From Emmonsiellopsis sp. PD_33 (taxonomy: Eukaryota > Ascomycota > Eurotiomycetes > Onygenales > Ajellomycetaceae): DNA of 64,000 nucleotides. Shown here one piece after another: positions 33,234 to 44,396 of this stretch. The position numbers and the translations under genes are program-made. Under the pieces are notes generated by a model, which was not told the DNA's origin, searched no databases, and worked only from the letters and a program-made list of their open reading frames with translations. The stretch lies in contig JANTQF010000150.1 of NCBI GenBank assembly GCA_032988165.1, positions 18,210-82,209 on the forward strand. Direction: 5' to 3'. Within the stretch, counting starts at the first letter, position 1. Each line of letters starts with the position of its first letter.

Positions 33234-36200
33234 TCAATCGCTCATATCGTCGTCCAGATCCGTACTGACACGTTTCTTGCTCGATGGCCTGGCCCTCGCT
33301 TTAACCTTCTTCGGAGTCCCCCCTGCAGGAACTGAGCTCTTCCGCTTGGCTGGTTTGGAACTGCTTGCAGCTGCAAGGAGAGTGCTCATATCGTCCCCAT
33401 CGCCAGTAGTGTCATGGCTGTCCCGGTCTTCGTCTCCAGCTACCTTCAGTTCATCGTCAATAGATAGTAGCATTGCGAAGTCCCGACACATAGTCATCAT
33501 AGTCTCTGTGTTGTCAAGACAGTGCATGAGGTTATCCACGGCGTCGCAGAATCGGTCACCAGTAACGCCATGGACCTTGCTTGGTGCCCGGTTAAGCTCC
33601 TTGGCGTTGCCTTTCGCTTCCTTTTGTCGCGCGTGGAAGTTAATTCCGTAAAGCCGACGGAGATAAGATCGAGCTTCCCATAGCATCATCAGGGACCCAG
33701 CAGCGGTGGCTAGCTGTCTGAGAGTTTTGGGGTCGATAGATTCAGGGAGGGGAATCTGTGCAGCCCCTTCGATCGGTGGTGCAGCATCGCTTGTATCACC
33801 ATTGGTTGGCTGGACGCTCGTTTTGAAGACACTGGTTTCGATCGCGTGGGCGACGACGGTACCTGTTGCCGCAACGATGCGCTCCATGCAAGCAATTGTA
33901 GGGAGGATTTCTGCGACTTGCCCGTACTCAAAGAAAGCCAGGTTTTGGCAAACAAAGCGAGATAATACCAAGTGCTCGGGTGGATCTCCAGTGCTGTCCA
34001 ATTTCCGCAGTTCAAAATCGACCTTGGCGCAAAGATTGGTGAGGAATTTGCGTTGATATTTGCTGTTGCTGATTTTGACAATTTCGAAAAGGGGAGCGAG
34101 TTTTGAATTGTACGGACGGCTGTGCGCTCCGCTGGGATCCCCGATAACATCGCGCTGGTAGTAAAACGCATCTTGAACGGCTCTCATATACTCCCGATCA
34201 AACATGGACTCGTGTTGCTCGTGGAGCATTTTGTGGGTTTCGAATGCAATTTTGCTGATTGTTGGATTTGTGGATGTTTCAAGAGATACCAACACTCCAG
34301 CACATTCCTTGGGATGGATAAGTCCTTGACGATTGATGCTAGCGATCAGTTCGATAGCCGTTAAGGCATATGCATCTTGCTTTGAGAGTGCAGCATGAAG
34401 CATGTTTTGAAGGAAATGCTGAGCAATTAAGGCAGCTGCACCGTCGTTATCACTAGCCTTTAGTGAACCACCTAACCTCGAGGAACTCTCAGCGTCAGTC
34501 CCCATATCAGAGGTTTGTATCAACTTTTCAGCCTTCCCTTCGTGAACCGAAAAGAATTCCAAGAACGACCTCAACACTATGTTCTGCAAATCCGGGTTGT
34601 CTTCCTTGAACACTGCGGACAAAGCTATCCTGGCTTGTTCCTGGCTGAATTGTGCTGGCCAAGTTTGACAAACAGACCCCAGACTTTCCAGAGCCATTAT
34701 TCGTAGCTCAAGCGGATACTGTGGAAGAGCAAAGGGCGCGATGAAGTCGACCATTAGTCCCGAAACAGATGTAACTTTCGTTGAGGGGAAGGACTGCTTG
34801 AAATAATTCTGGTACTTTTCAAGATCACAATGTTTCCCAACGCATCCTGCAATTCTGATGTAACTTCTCACTCTCCCAAGAGCATCCGCTTTGGAAGGGT
34901 CATTGAAATCAAGGCCCTTCGCCTGGCTAATACCCTTCAACACTGATACTGTAAGTTTCACGAGCCGTTCCGTGTTCTGTAGAACTCCATCAACCGTCCA
35001 GAGACAAGCCATGACCTCGTTAAGCTCGGTCCTGGCTAGTTTCGAAACACTCTTGAAAAGATCATTCTGCACTTCCTTAAGTAGTGTGTTATGAGCTGTG
35101 GAAAGATATGGTAAAACACAGCGGTATATAACAACCACAGATCGGAAGAGGAGAAGATCATCTGCCGTAACGAGATGACCAATATAAGGATGCAGGGTTT
35201 CCAGCTGGTCAGGAGTAAAAAGTTTCGCATTCGCTTTCGCGAAGACAGTGATGGACTGAAGAAGCGCTTGAATGCTAGGCTTACTGGAGGAGCCCGCATG
35301 ATCGATGACCTGCTCAAACATCACAGCTACGATCGCTTTGCACACTTTGAAATTTGCCGCAGCTGTTTTTGACTCTTCGGAGAGTATAGATCTGAGGAAC
35401 TTTTCAAACGTGAGAACGATGTTATCGCTATGCTCGACAGAGCCAACAATAAGATCAACCAGTTCGCCGAGAGAAACCTTGGTATGTGGTGAATCTTGCA
35501 TAGTGCTGATCGATTGATGGAACGGTCCCAGCCATATCTCTTCCAATACTTGACGCGCTTGCCCAGCAACACCGGTTTCAAAATCAGTGATTCGTTGCAG
35601 CAAATTGTCAGCGATGGCTATTTTCAAATCTTTGCGGGATGTCTGGAGGTAGATATCCTTCAGGGAGCCGATACATCGTTTTCGAACGCCGACGGTTGGG
35701 TCCGAAGAGCAGGCTAAAATAGTACGGCAACCTTCCTCTTCAAGCGCCGGCTTCAGAGTCATGCATTTGGCGATGAGGGAGAGCGCAGAATCACGGACCA
35801 TGGGGGAAGAATCGCTGGCGCATCTCATAATCAACGCCATGACAGATTCGTCTCGATCAAGCAAGTTCGGGTCTCTTTCCAGCATTTGAATCACACTTTT
35901 CAAGCTTCGACTCCGTACTTTGGCCTGATCGCTGGTAATCGAGTTCAATAAAACCTTTAATATAGTGTCGAAGGCTTTACAAAAGCCAGTATTAAGGACG
36001 GTCAAAAGATACGCGAATCGTGCGTGGTTGGTGGCGATGTGATCATACTCGCTATACCCAAAATTAGTTTTGAATTATGTCAGAACTAGGGATTGATGGC
36101 ACTTACGTGTTGGACTCTAGCCACCGCGGGTCAGAAAGCATGTTACGCAAAGTTTTGGCGAGATCGTCAACCGACTCATCATCAGCAGAGTTGTCCTTAT

Positions 36201-38817
36201 CGGCCGGGCCATAGTAGGTGCTGCACACGTTTTTCGCCCACTGTGCAAGGAAATAGCCACGAGCACTGGAAAGTTGCCAATTGCCAAGGTCTCTCTCCTG
36301 AAGATATTCGATGACGATGCGATGCGGCCCATCAGCTACAAGGAGTTCCTCGATATGCAAAGACCGATTTGAATGCTCCTCAAATAGTTGTCGCAGATAA
36401 TCGGCTAAGTCCGAATTACCATCATCAGTACTGGGAATTAGATGTGGTATAGAGGAGGTGAGGTCAGAGATTGCACATCCCATCCATCCCAGCAGTTCCA
36501 GTGCCATGTTTTTCGCGTTTGCTGGGCTTTTATCGTGGTCTGCAAGCCCAACCATTTGCGATGCAAGAACCCTCAGTAAAAGCTCCGCGGCGGGCCAATC
36601 GGTAGACCCAAGGACACTAATCAAGTCTCCAGTGAAAAGGTCCAGAATGTTTCGGTATGGCTGGTCACCGGTTTTTGTAGAAGTCATTGCACGCTGGACA
36701 ATGAATCTAGTAATATACTGAGCGCTGCGAATTGCGTTATCGTAAAGCGGTTCGACCTTATTCGAGAGGAGTTCTAGTGGAGTCCCTCGTTTCGGACGAT
36801 CATCGTCAGATTCATCATCTTCTTCTTCAGAGCTCTCGGAGCCGTCATCTTGCCCAATTTTAGGAAGAGGAAGTCGTCTTTTAGGCTTTCGTGCCCCCTT
36901 TGTTGATTTCTGTAATGCAGTAGTCTGCACAAGCTGCATCACCAAAGCAGAAAGCAGCTGTATATTCTTCCCGTCAATAAGTTTGAATTGCCTGGCACTC
37001 TGTCTCGTGGATGGTAGCTTCTCTAGTGAAACCAAGATTTCGTCAAGGATAATGGACCGTTGATCCGGGTATTTCGCAAAAATCTTGGCGAGTACATCCA
37101 TCGACCCTCTTCTGACAGCTTCATACTTTTGAAATCCCAACGTAGAATCTCTATCACTATGGGCGTTTTCGACAAAAATCAGTTTCGTAGCTAGAAATTC
37201 GGTGGCGGTAATAGTCCCCTCAGCAACATCGACATTGGAAAGGAAGTTAGCGAGTAGACCTAGCACTCTCTTGGTCTGGTGAACTAAGCCCGATATAACC
37301 TTCCTGTGTGTAGAGAAGAATGTAAACAGTTCTGCATCCCTACCACTAGGCCTGGACTCCACTGCTGGAATAATGCAATCATCAAATACATGGTTGAGTA
37401 CACTCGGGATTGCCTGTATCAAGTCCTCTGGGCACAAATCTTTGATAGTAACTTCTCCAGACATCGTATGCAGCAAGGTGTTGATAGCTAAAAGTGCGTT
37501 GCGCATATCGTCAAGCTTTCTTAGCCAGCTGTCCGCTTCATCATCCGAGGGGATGTGCTCTAATTTGAGTTCAGAAGTCTGAGCAGATATAATGGGTGAT
37601 TCGCAAATCTTTTGGATCCGGTTCAGATACTCAGTGGGAATATCCCGCAATCTCCCAAAGCCCGTGACCTTCTGCATAGCCTTCTGAAGAAGCGTATGGG
37701 TCTCTGAATCCAAAACGGGTCCGAGATCGTCCGTAGCCTTTGGGGGTCGGAAGAGTTTGCTTGATATTTGGACCTCATTCGAAGACGTATCCGGTTCCAG
37801 CTGATCCTCTGCCTCAAAAATTTCCTGTAGGAGTTCTTGTAGTTTTACCAAAGCTGCATCTGCCTCCTCCTTTTGATCCTTCATGCGCAATTCTGCTAAC
37901 TTATCTTCATCGTCGGAACTCAGCTTTCTTCGCTTGGAAGGGGCGTCGGCGATTTGAACGTATTCGTCAGGCTGAGAGGATAGAGGTAGCAGAGGTACCA
38001 TGACGACAGGCTTGGGCATGGAATCCGAGCCCAAAGCAGGTGTAGCTGATTTGCGGTCGACGACAGGATGCGACGGTTTTGGTATTGACGTAGGGGTCGG
38101 GAGCGGTTTCGATATTTGCTTCTTCTTGGGACTGGGAGTAGTAGGGGATGGATCTGTTCGTGATTTGTTAGCAATCGAGGGTTTGCAAATGGAGTTGCAG
38201 GGTGAAGGCGCATACATCGGTAAGCAACGTCCGTACAGTCCAGCATCATCTTAGCGAATGGTCCCAGGTGGCCTCGACTTAAGGACTCCGCATTTGCGGG
38301 GGGAGGTTGTTGACTCCTTTGGTTCTGTCGGGTCCGGGAAGGCAGCTTGAACTCGCTGTGCAGCGAGGGTTAGCTAGCTGAGGGCAAGATGTGTACCGGG
38401 CAACACAATCCAATTTCTTACTATTGGGTCAAGTCTTCATTCAAGATATGCTGTAGATACTGCCGAGTTGTTTCTAGACGGGTTGACTCGCCAGTGCTTG
38501 ACTGCGTCTCGTCATCCAGGGCGTCAATGATCTCGCCGGCGGTCTTTCGGTCGTGGGTACTAGATAAGCTTGCGAGGGAAGGTTGGCCAACATCGGGACG
38601 GAGGATAGAGTCTAAGGGTAGAAAGTTAAACGAGAAGTGAAAAGTGAGAGCAGCAAGTGAGCTCACCTAGCCCAAAGATCGGAGCACTTGTCATGGGTGA
38701 GAATTGTAGGGCCTCGTCAACTGACAGCGCGCGGGCAAGCCGCTCACCAGTACCATTGGAAGAGCCATGGTGGTCGTGAATGACCACCTGGATTCCCGGA
38801 TGACGAGCTGATTGCAT
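33234..38817 (-). CDS. SCC2: cohesin loader SCC2 / Mis4 / NIPBL
   Basis: Five exons on the minus strand: 38817-38667, 38611-38422, 38355-38216, 38153-36107, 36051-33234; 1781 residues. The first three small exons give the fungal Scc2 N-terminus (ALSVDEALQFSPMTS, YLQHILNEDLTQYEFK, GPFAKMMLDCTDVAYRY), the part that binds Scc4/Mau2. A Ser/Pro linker and the HEAT-repeat body follow, with RFAYLLTVLNTGFCKAFD and VRDSALSLIAKCM typical of the family, and a C-terminal Sister chromatid cohesion block. The tail is basic (KRKSSVPAGG, PSSKKRVSTD). Scc2 with Scc4 loads cohesin on chromatin and stimulates its ATPase in loop extrusion. The start at 38817 is the first ATG in frame; an extra upstream exon cannot be ruled out. 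Confidence 0.94.
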
Positions 38818-39182
38818 GACGGAAATGCTACCATGGGACACACCGCGTTAAGCAGTGTAGAGAAGGGCTGCACAATGCGCCTCCTAGCATCGTTGTCCAC
38901 GCCGGGGGAGCAGATACATGGCGGTCGTGCGGTGATTTGAGATGCGGAGTGAAGTTCGATGCTCAGGACAAGCAAGGCAGCCGCCGCTTAGCGCCGCGTG
39001 CATGACGCCGCCTTCAGCCGCGGCTAGCTCCACCAGATCTAGCCGCGCTAGACGCGTCAGCATATCTCTAAAATTTTCCTGCCGCCCAACAGCGGTAAAT
39101 ACTGACAACATTTCCCGTTTGGCTTGAAACAACCCCTAATTACCGCCAATATACCCCACTGCATTAATCACACTCACCTACC
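38818..39182. promoter_or_regulatory. divergent promoter SCC2 / RPA12 with GC-rich motif
   Basis: 365 bp between start codons. Contains GGCAGCCGC (38975-38983) joined directly to CGCTTAGCGCCGC (38984-38996), followed by further TAGC/CGCG-rich sequence to about 39060. The same two blocks, 7 bp apart, occur in the CEF1/NOP53 promoter. Confidence 0.6.
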
Positions 39183-39710
39183 ATGGCATCCATCGGCTCT
39201 TTGATCTTCTGCACAGATTGTGGCAATCTCCTGCGCGAGTCCTCAGGGGATCAAAACGCCATTCTTGTCTGTGAGCTCTGCGGCACCAAAAACAAAGGTG
39301 ACATTCAATACGCCCCGGGTAGCTTTTTCGCCCAGATCCCCATTAACACAGCGTTCAGATACCGCTTCAAAGACCATCACCTCCGAATCAAAAGCCAATG
39401 CCTTCCCCTCCGCCCTGCGCTCTAAGCGATCAGCAGTCCAGACCTTGACCGCCGCCGACAGGAAGGGAGATGCCATCGTCCAACAAGCCTGTCCAGAATG
39501 CGACCATCCGGAGATGAGATTTTACACATTGCAGTTGCGCAGTGCAGACGAAGGAAGTACTGTATTTTACAGCTGTGACAAATGTGGACACAAGTACGAT
39601 TTATCCTCCGCTCCTACTGACCCAACTGATCCTAAAATCTTAATCATACATTGCACGCTGAATTCTAACGCTATCTATCTATTTCCTCCAGATTTAACAC
39701 AAACAACTGA
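39183..39710 (+). CDS. RPA12: RNA polymerase I subunit RPA12 (A12.2)
   Basis: Three exons: 39183-39297, 39359-39593, 39692-39710; 122 residues, the normal size. The N-terminal zinc ribbon is CTDCGNLL...CELCGTK; the C-terminal TFIIS-like ribbon is CPECDHPEMRFYTLQ...CDKCGHKFNTNN and includes the catalytic acidic hairpin RSADEG. A12.2 gives Pol I its RNA-cleavage and termination functions. The last exon is only 19 nt, yet it restores the universal ending HKFNTNN, which fixes the model. The first acceptor was chosen to give KNKDTASKTITSESKANAFPSALR-like sequence in phase. Its stop lies 87 bp from the stop of the convergent DOHH gene. Confidence 0.96.
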
Positions 39711-39797
39711 ACAACATTAAAACCCCCCAGTAATTCATTAATCAATACGCGAATGGAAAGAAGAAGACGACAACCAAACCGAATAACTCGAACCCCC

Positions 39798-40878
39798 TCA
39801 AGCCGCAGCCACAGTCCCCGGAAGCAACGCATACTCAACCTCCCCATTCTTCTCATACTCCGCCATATCCAGCGCCACAATCACGCTATCCCTCACGACC
39901 TGCTCGGGGTCATCCAAAAACTTTCTCAGCGTCTCCTCAACACCTTCCTCCTCTCCTAGACTTCCGAGTGCCTCCGCAGCTTCATGGCGCACCATACTAG
40001 CTTCCTCCTTATTACTCAGCGCGGCTGTGAGACTGGGGATGCTGGCGGGATGGGACAGTTGGCCAAAGACAAATGCGATTTCGTGGCGGAAGAGCGCGGA
40101 AGAATCTTTGAACCCTTCAGCTAGCGCTTCGATGGCGGGCACAGCGGTGGGCAGATCTGGTGGAGACGAGAGATCGCGCAGGGCGAACATGGCGCGGTAT
40201 CGTTGAAATAGTGGGAGTTTCGGGTCGAGGAGGGTTTGTTTCAGGTCTGGGATGGAAGGCTCTTGAGCGGCAAGTGGAAGGGGAGGGGCGGGGTCAATTG
40301 ATGCAAAGTCACTGTGTTTTTACAAAAGAAAGATATTCTCGTCAGCCCTATTCAGAAAAGCAAAGCAAAACAAACAAACAAAAGATTCAATATTCCCCTC
40401 ACCTCTCCTTCAACTTCTCACTCGTCCGCTTCTCACTCGTCTCCCAGAGAATCCTCTCAACAGCCAAATCACACGTCTCCCTCACAACATCCACCTCGTC
40501 CACATCATCCCTCATATTCCTCAACGTCTCCAAACTCCCCGTATCCCCCAGCGCCCCCAGCGCCTCCGCAGCTTCATGGCGACACATCGCATCCTCACAC
40601 TTGTCCTCCAGCACCTGCCTCAGATACTTCACAGACTCTAAATTCTTACTCTGGCCAAGACAGTACGCCAGTTCATGCTTCAGCAGCGCAGAGGGGGAGG
40701 AGAAGCCTGCGGCAATCGCCTCAATGGCGGGTATCGTGTCAGCAGTGGGCGGGTGGAGGCAGGCGACGTGTTTGAGGGAGAAGAGAGCGCGGAAGCGACG
40801 CGCGAGGGGCTCAGTTTCAGAGGTGAGGGTTTTGCGGAGGGCGGGGATGGGACTGGTGTCGACGGCGGAGGGGGACAT
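39798..40878 (-). CDS. LIA1: deoxyhypusine hydroxylase (DOHH)
   Basis: Two exons on the minus strand: 40878-40403 and 40311-39798; 329 residues. It is made of HEAT-like repeats in two symmetric halves. The four His-Glu pairs that hold the di-iron centre are all visible: LLKHELAYCLG, CRHEAAEALGALG, FRHEIAFVFGQ and VRHEAAEALGSLG. The enzyme hydroxylates deoxyhypusine on eIF5A, the last step of hypusine formation, in the cytosol. The linker between the halves spans the intron. It is convergent with RPA12, 87 bp apart, so their 3' UTRs probably overlap. Confidence 0.97.
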
Positions 40879-41591
40879 TGTGGGCGGCTATAATTTCTAG
40901 TGTAGGTAAGGATATAGAAAAATGAACACGGTTGTATTTGAGAAGGGAGGGAGGGGGGGGGGAATGAGAGCTCGCATTCGAGTTCTATGATAGCAGGGCT
41001 TAATTATTTTTTTTGGCGGGGTCGATAAGGGCGGGAACATGATTACGTAAGGCGATCATTTTAGCCAGGAAATCACGTGCCGATGAGGAGGCCGCTGAGG
41101 CTGCGGGATGGATGCGGTTCGAATAGAGAATTGAGGGTGGAAGGACAGGAATATAACAGATTGCTATGATTAATTGTATGCCATCTGTATCCGCAAAGGA
41201 CGTGTTTTCGTGACAACCCAGGCTGTCCCCCAAATGCGTAGGATTGAATACTACTGTATTCTGCCAGGGCAGTCTTGACTGGGAACGAACCGCCGAGATA
41301 GTAGAAGTAGTACTCCGTACAGAATGGAGACAGTGTACCCTGTAAGATACTACCGCTGCGGGCACGGACTCACATTGAAATCTGTGATGTTTCTGGCACA
41401 GACAGGAAAGCTAAATCTATCATAAACCAGTGGATCCATGGGATATTGCGTAGGGACACACGATTCAGAAGATGATAGAAGCTGCAATTTCCATTGCTAG
41501 TAGGAAATAACATTGTTAACGAGAAATTTTTGCTTGACACTGGACTTTATATACACGGAAAGGAAATGGCGTTTTGGTAGCAAGGGGGTTC
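40879..41591. other. DOHH promoter and complex I subunit 3' region
   Basis: 713 bp without a supported gene. A G run lies near 40953. The PUF-type site described separately is at 41548-41555. A 121-codon minus-strand open frame (41365-41000) has no domain and is not called. Confidence 0.5.
41548..41555 (-). promoter_or_regulatory. PUF-type 3' UTR site UGUAUAUA (complex I subunit)
   Basis: TGTATATA on the minus strand, preceded by CG, about 36 nt past the stop codon of the NDUFS4-type gene. It fits UGUANAUA with C at -2. Confidence 0.5.
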
Positions 41592-42381
41592 TCATTTGGT
41601 CTTAATGTACTTCAGCTTCTTAGGCTCGTGCAAGAAGTTGTTCGCATAGGCCTTGGGGTGGAATGCCCGTTGGTTGGGCTCCTGGACAAAGTATTCGTAG
41701 CCTTGCTTCTCAGCGAACGCAATCGCATCCTCCTTCGACTTGAAGTTGATATGTGTGCCTTGCATGGCGTCGGCAGACGATTGCCATCCCATCAAGGGAT
41801 TCTCCCAACGATGGCCTTTCTGCAGGATGTCCCAGTCCATTCGCCAGTGGTGGCCGTGCCAGGTACCGGATTGGGTGGCGGGTTTCGCGGGCTGGTAGAT
41901 TCTATTGATACTGTCAGCAGCCGGTGGCATGATAGTGCTGTGTTGGATAAGAAGTCGTACCTGACGGTCCGGGCTTGAAGATCTGTAGGAGCGCCGGATA
42001 GGACGGCGGCCGCAACGGTACCGCTGGGCTCGCTGCCATCCATGACACGCTTGGGAACGGGGGAGAAGGACCTAAACCGAATGGTCAGCAAGCATGACGC
42101 AGATAACCAGTAGTGGGTGGGCCTTACGAGGTGCCGTGGTCAACGGTAGCATTGTAATCGGGCTGATGGCGTGCCATTGCCTGCGACGGCGTCTCTTTCC
42201 GTACTACAGAGCTCCTCGAGACGTCGGTGGGTGCATCTTCGGGACTTGTTTTTGGAGTCTCCTCTGCCTGTTGGGCAGGCGACTGGCTGAAATAACGGGC
42301 ATTGGTCCGGCAGGCCAACTGGGTAGCTCGCAGGCAGGCGGTATTCAGGCCCAGAGGCCGTCCGGTCCGTAATAGCGACAT
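41592..42381 (-). CDS. NDUFS4: NADH:ubiquinone oxidoreductase NDUFS4-type subunit (21 kDa)
   Basis: Three exons on the minus strand: 42381-42128, 42071-41961, 41901-41592; 224 residues. The first ~35 residues (MSLLRTGRPLGLN...) form a mitochondrial presequence. The NDUFS4 core follows: ARTVRIYQPAKPATQSG, WRMDWDILQKGHRWENPLMGW, then FKSKEDAIAFAEKQGYEYFV and the ending AYANNFLHEPKKLKYIKTK. It is an accessory subunit of respiratory complex I near the electron-input module. Divergent from the ATP17 gene, 288 bp between start codons, so two OXPHOS genes may share a promoter. Confidence 0.97.
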
Positions 42382-42669
42382 GGCGGCGGTGTGTTGGGGC
42401 AAGACAATGACAGTCCAGGGCGAGTTGGGACCTGAGGAGGGCTGGATATCGAGGTCTGGGTTGAGGGCGTCCCAACACGGCTAGCGCACAATCAGCCTCC
42501 ACCGTGCTTCTCTTTCTCCGACGCAGCCAACTTCACGCTTCAAACAAGTCAAGCATCACTCCCCTCCGCACGATCGATTTTGGTTCAATTGTAACGCGAA
42601 TCAAGGTGCGTGTCGCCGTCCTCGCAATTGATGCCCTCTCGCTGACAAAATCTGCCCAGGTCATCCACC
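42382..42669. promoter_or_regulatory. divergent OXPHOS promoter NDUFS4 / ATP17
   Basis: 288 bp between two OXPHOS start codons. No perfect CCAAT box was seen. Assigned from layout only. Confidence 0.55.
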
Positions 42670-43317
42670 ATGAGCTTCATCACACGTCGTGGGATTTCCA
42701 CCCTCATCCCTCCCAAGGTACGACACCCTCGGGTCCTCCTCTCTCCCCCGCCAGATTGCTAACATTGACGCAGGTTGCTTCTCCTTCGGTAAGAATTGCC
42801 TTCCAAGAACCCCAGACTCGCACCGCCAGCCATTGCATCGCCATGCGCACCAATAACTCCGTTCCGGAACATCGCGAATGTTTTTCGACTAACCCCAGCA
42901 TTAGGGACTCGGAGCCGCCAAAGATGCTGCCCGCATGGAGCGCATCGTAGGCTTCTACGAGAGACTGCCCCGTGGACCAGCTCCTGAGGTTAAGCCCACC
43001 GGCCTCCTCGGACGGTATCAAGCCCGCTACTTCGGAAAGAACCCATCCGCCATGCGTGAGTGAGACCGTGCTATTCGTCATCAAAGCCCATGCCTCCCTG
43101 TGATGTTTTGGCATGCCTGGCTATTTTGAAATTTGCGGTGGTCGCTGACTGGCTTGGCTATAGCAATTGTCCACGTCATTGGTGGTATCATGCTCATGGG
43201 CTACGGCTTCGAGTACTACTTCCATCTCCGTGAGTGCCCCCTGCCTTTATTGCATGCACGCATTCTCTAACATGCCTTTTCCTCTCCCAAGGCCACCACA
43301 AGAACAACCCCCACTAA
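42670..43317 (+). CDS. ATP17: F-type ATP synthase subunit f (Atp17)
   Basis: Five exons: 42670-42717, 42774-42788, 42906-43056, 43164-43229, 43292-43317; 101 residues, the same length as yeast Atp17. Exon 2 is a 15-nt micro-exon coding five residues (VASPS). Landmarks: MSFITRRGISTLIPPK, FYERLPRGPAPEVKPTG, RYQARYFGKNPSAMP, one membrane segment (IVHVIGGIMLMGYGFEYYF) and a short His-rich tail. Subunit f is part of the membrane Fo stator of mitochondrial ATP synthase. All four introns keep phase only in this arrangement; no single open frame covers the protein, so it is easily missed by frame-based searches. Confidence 0.96.
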
Positions 43318-44396
43318 AGTGCTGCACCCGAGAACCGAGCTGGGCCGATGAAAATTGGCTTATAGCGCCCGCATGTACATGTACATATAGAGCATACAAT
43401 CAATACGCAAATTTTTCCTTCTATTGTTACCATATCAGTCTTTAACATTACAGTCTTATTTGTCTAAGATATCTTTGTCCCGTTATTTGTGTGTCGTTAT
43501 GTGAAGATTAATTCTGAGCCAGGAGCGTATCAAGAAGAGCCAGTGAAATCAACCAAGCAGATGGGAAATGGTTGCAGACAGTGGACCTAAAGACTACCAG
43601 CCAGTTTCTACCTTTGCGACAGGAAACCCGCGGCAACGCTGTGGGAGGAAGGATACTATTAGATATTAGATCCCCATTGCTGAAGGGCCCGGCGAAACCC
43701 GGCAGCATTTTTATATACGCGGTGCATGCAGCAGCGAGAGTCAATGGAAATAAGTGAAGGAGGGACCCAGGGTGTTACCGCTTCCCGCTGCTTCGAGAAC
43801 CTGGTGTAGAATAAACAGCCCATAGTTAACCCCCTCTGCCTGCGTCACCGCGCCATCATCTTGCTCTCTATGTCCACTACTCTATTGTTTGATTAATTGC
43901 TCTTGTTGTTGCCGCCCTGTGCTCATGTGACCTGCGGCTCAAGCTGGACCCAGCCTCACCTTCCCCAAAAGCTGACTAACCGCATCCAGCTTGGCCACAG
44001 TCGACGTCTCCCTCCGACCTGCTGGCTCTTCATCCTTCTTTTCCGCCAAAGGACCATCCTATCCGCACCCCCGGCCTGTTTTCCGGCTTGTCTCCCCGCT
44101 ATTACAGCACACGGCTGCCGACGGCCTTTGGCTCATTCCTCATCGGAAAGGTCTGAGCTCTGTGCTGAAACTTCGCCCGCTTTAACACCGCCACGTTCGT
44201 CTCGCCAATATCGTGCCAGTTGAGCTTGGAGGTCATCGTGGCGATACACAGTCCTTGACAATAGGTACGCGCTGCTGCCTTTGCTTACAGTTTTGTCGCC
44301 GTTGGCCGGAACCCTCCGTTTTGGCCATGGCTCTGTGATGGAAATACAGCTCTAACCATGCCAAACCGCCTTGGCTGCGCAGATTCGTGCATTGTT
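43318..44396. other. ATP17 3' region and long leader/promoter of next gene
   Basis: 1079 bp. From about 43850 it is C/T-rich on the plus strand, as in long fungal 5' leaders. Several short open frames with ATG exist upstream of the next start, but none has a domain. Confidence 0.5.
43380..43387 (+). promoter_or_regulatory. PUF-type 3' UTR site UGUACAUA (ATP17)
   Basis: TGTACATA, preceded by CA, 63 nt past the ATP17 stop codon. An imperfect overlapping copy (TGTACATG) begins six bases earlier. Confidence 0.5.

Noticed and set aside
41110..41125. GGTTCGAAT, like a tRNA B box
   Set aside because: No matching A box or cloverleaf stems around it.
41000..41365. 121-codon minus-strand frame
   Set aside because: No domain; lies in the region between DOHH start and complex I subunit stop.
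43897..44223. 108-codon plus-strand frame before the unknown protein
   Set aside because: Pro/Cys/Ser-rich leader composition, no domain; best seen as 5' UTR.
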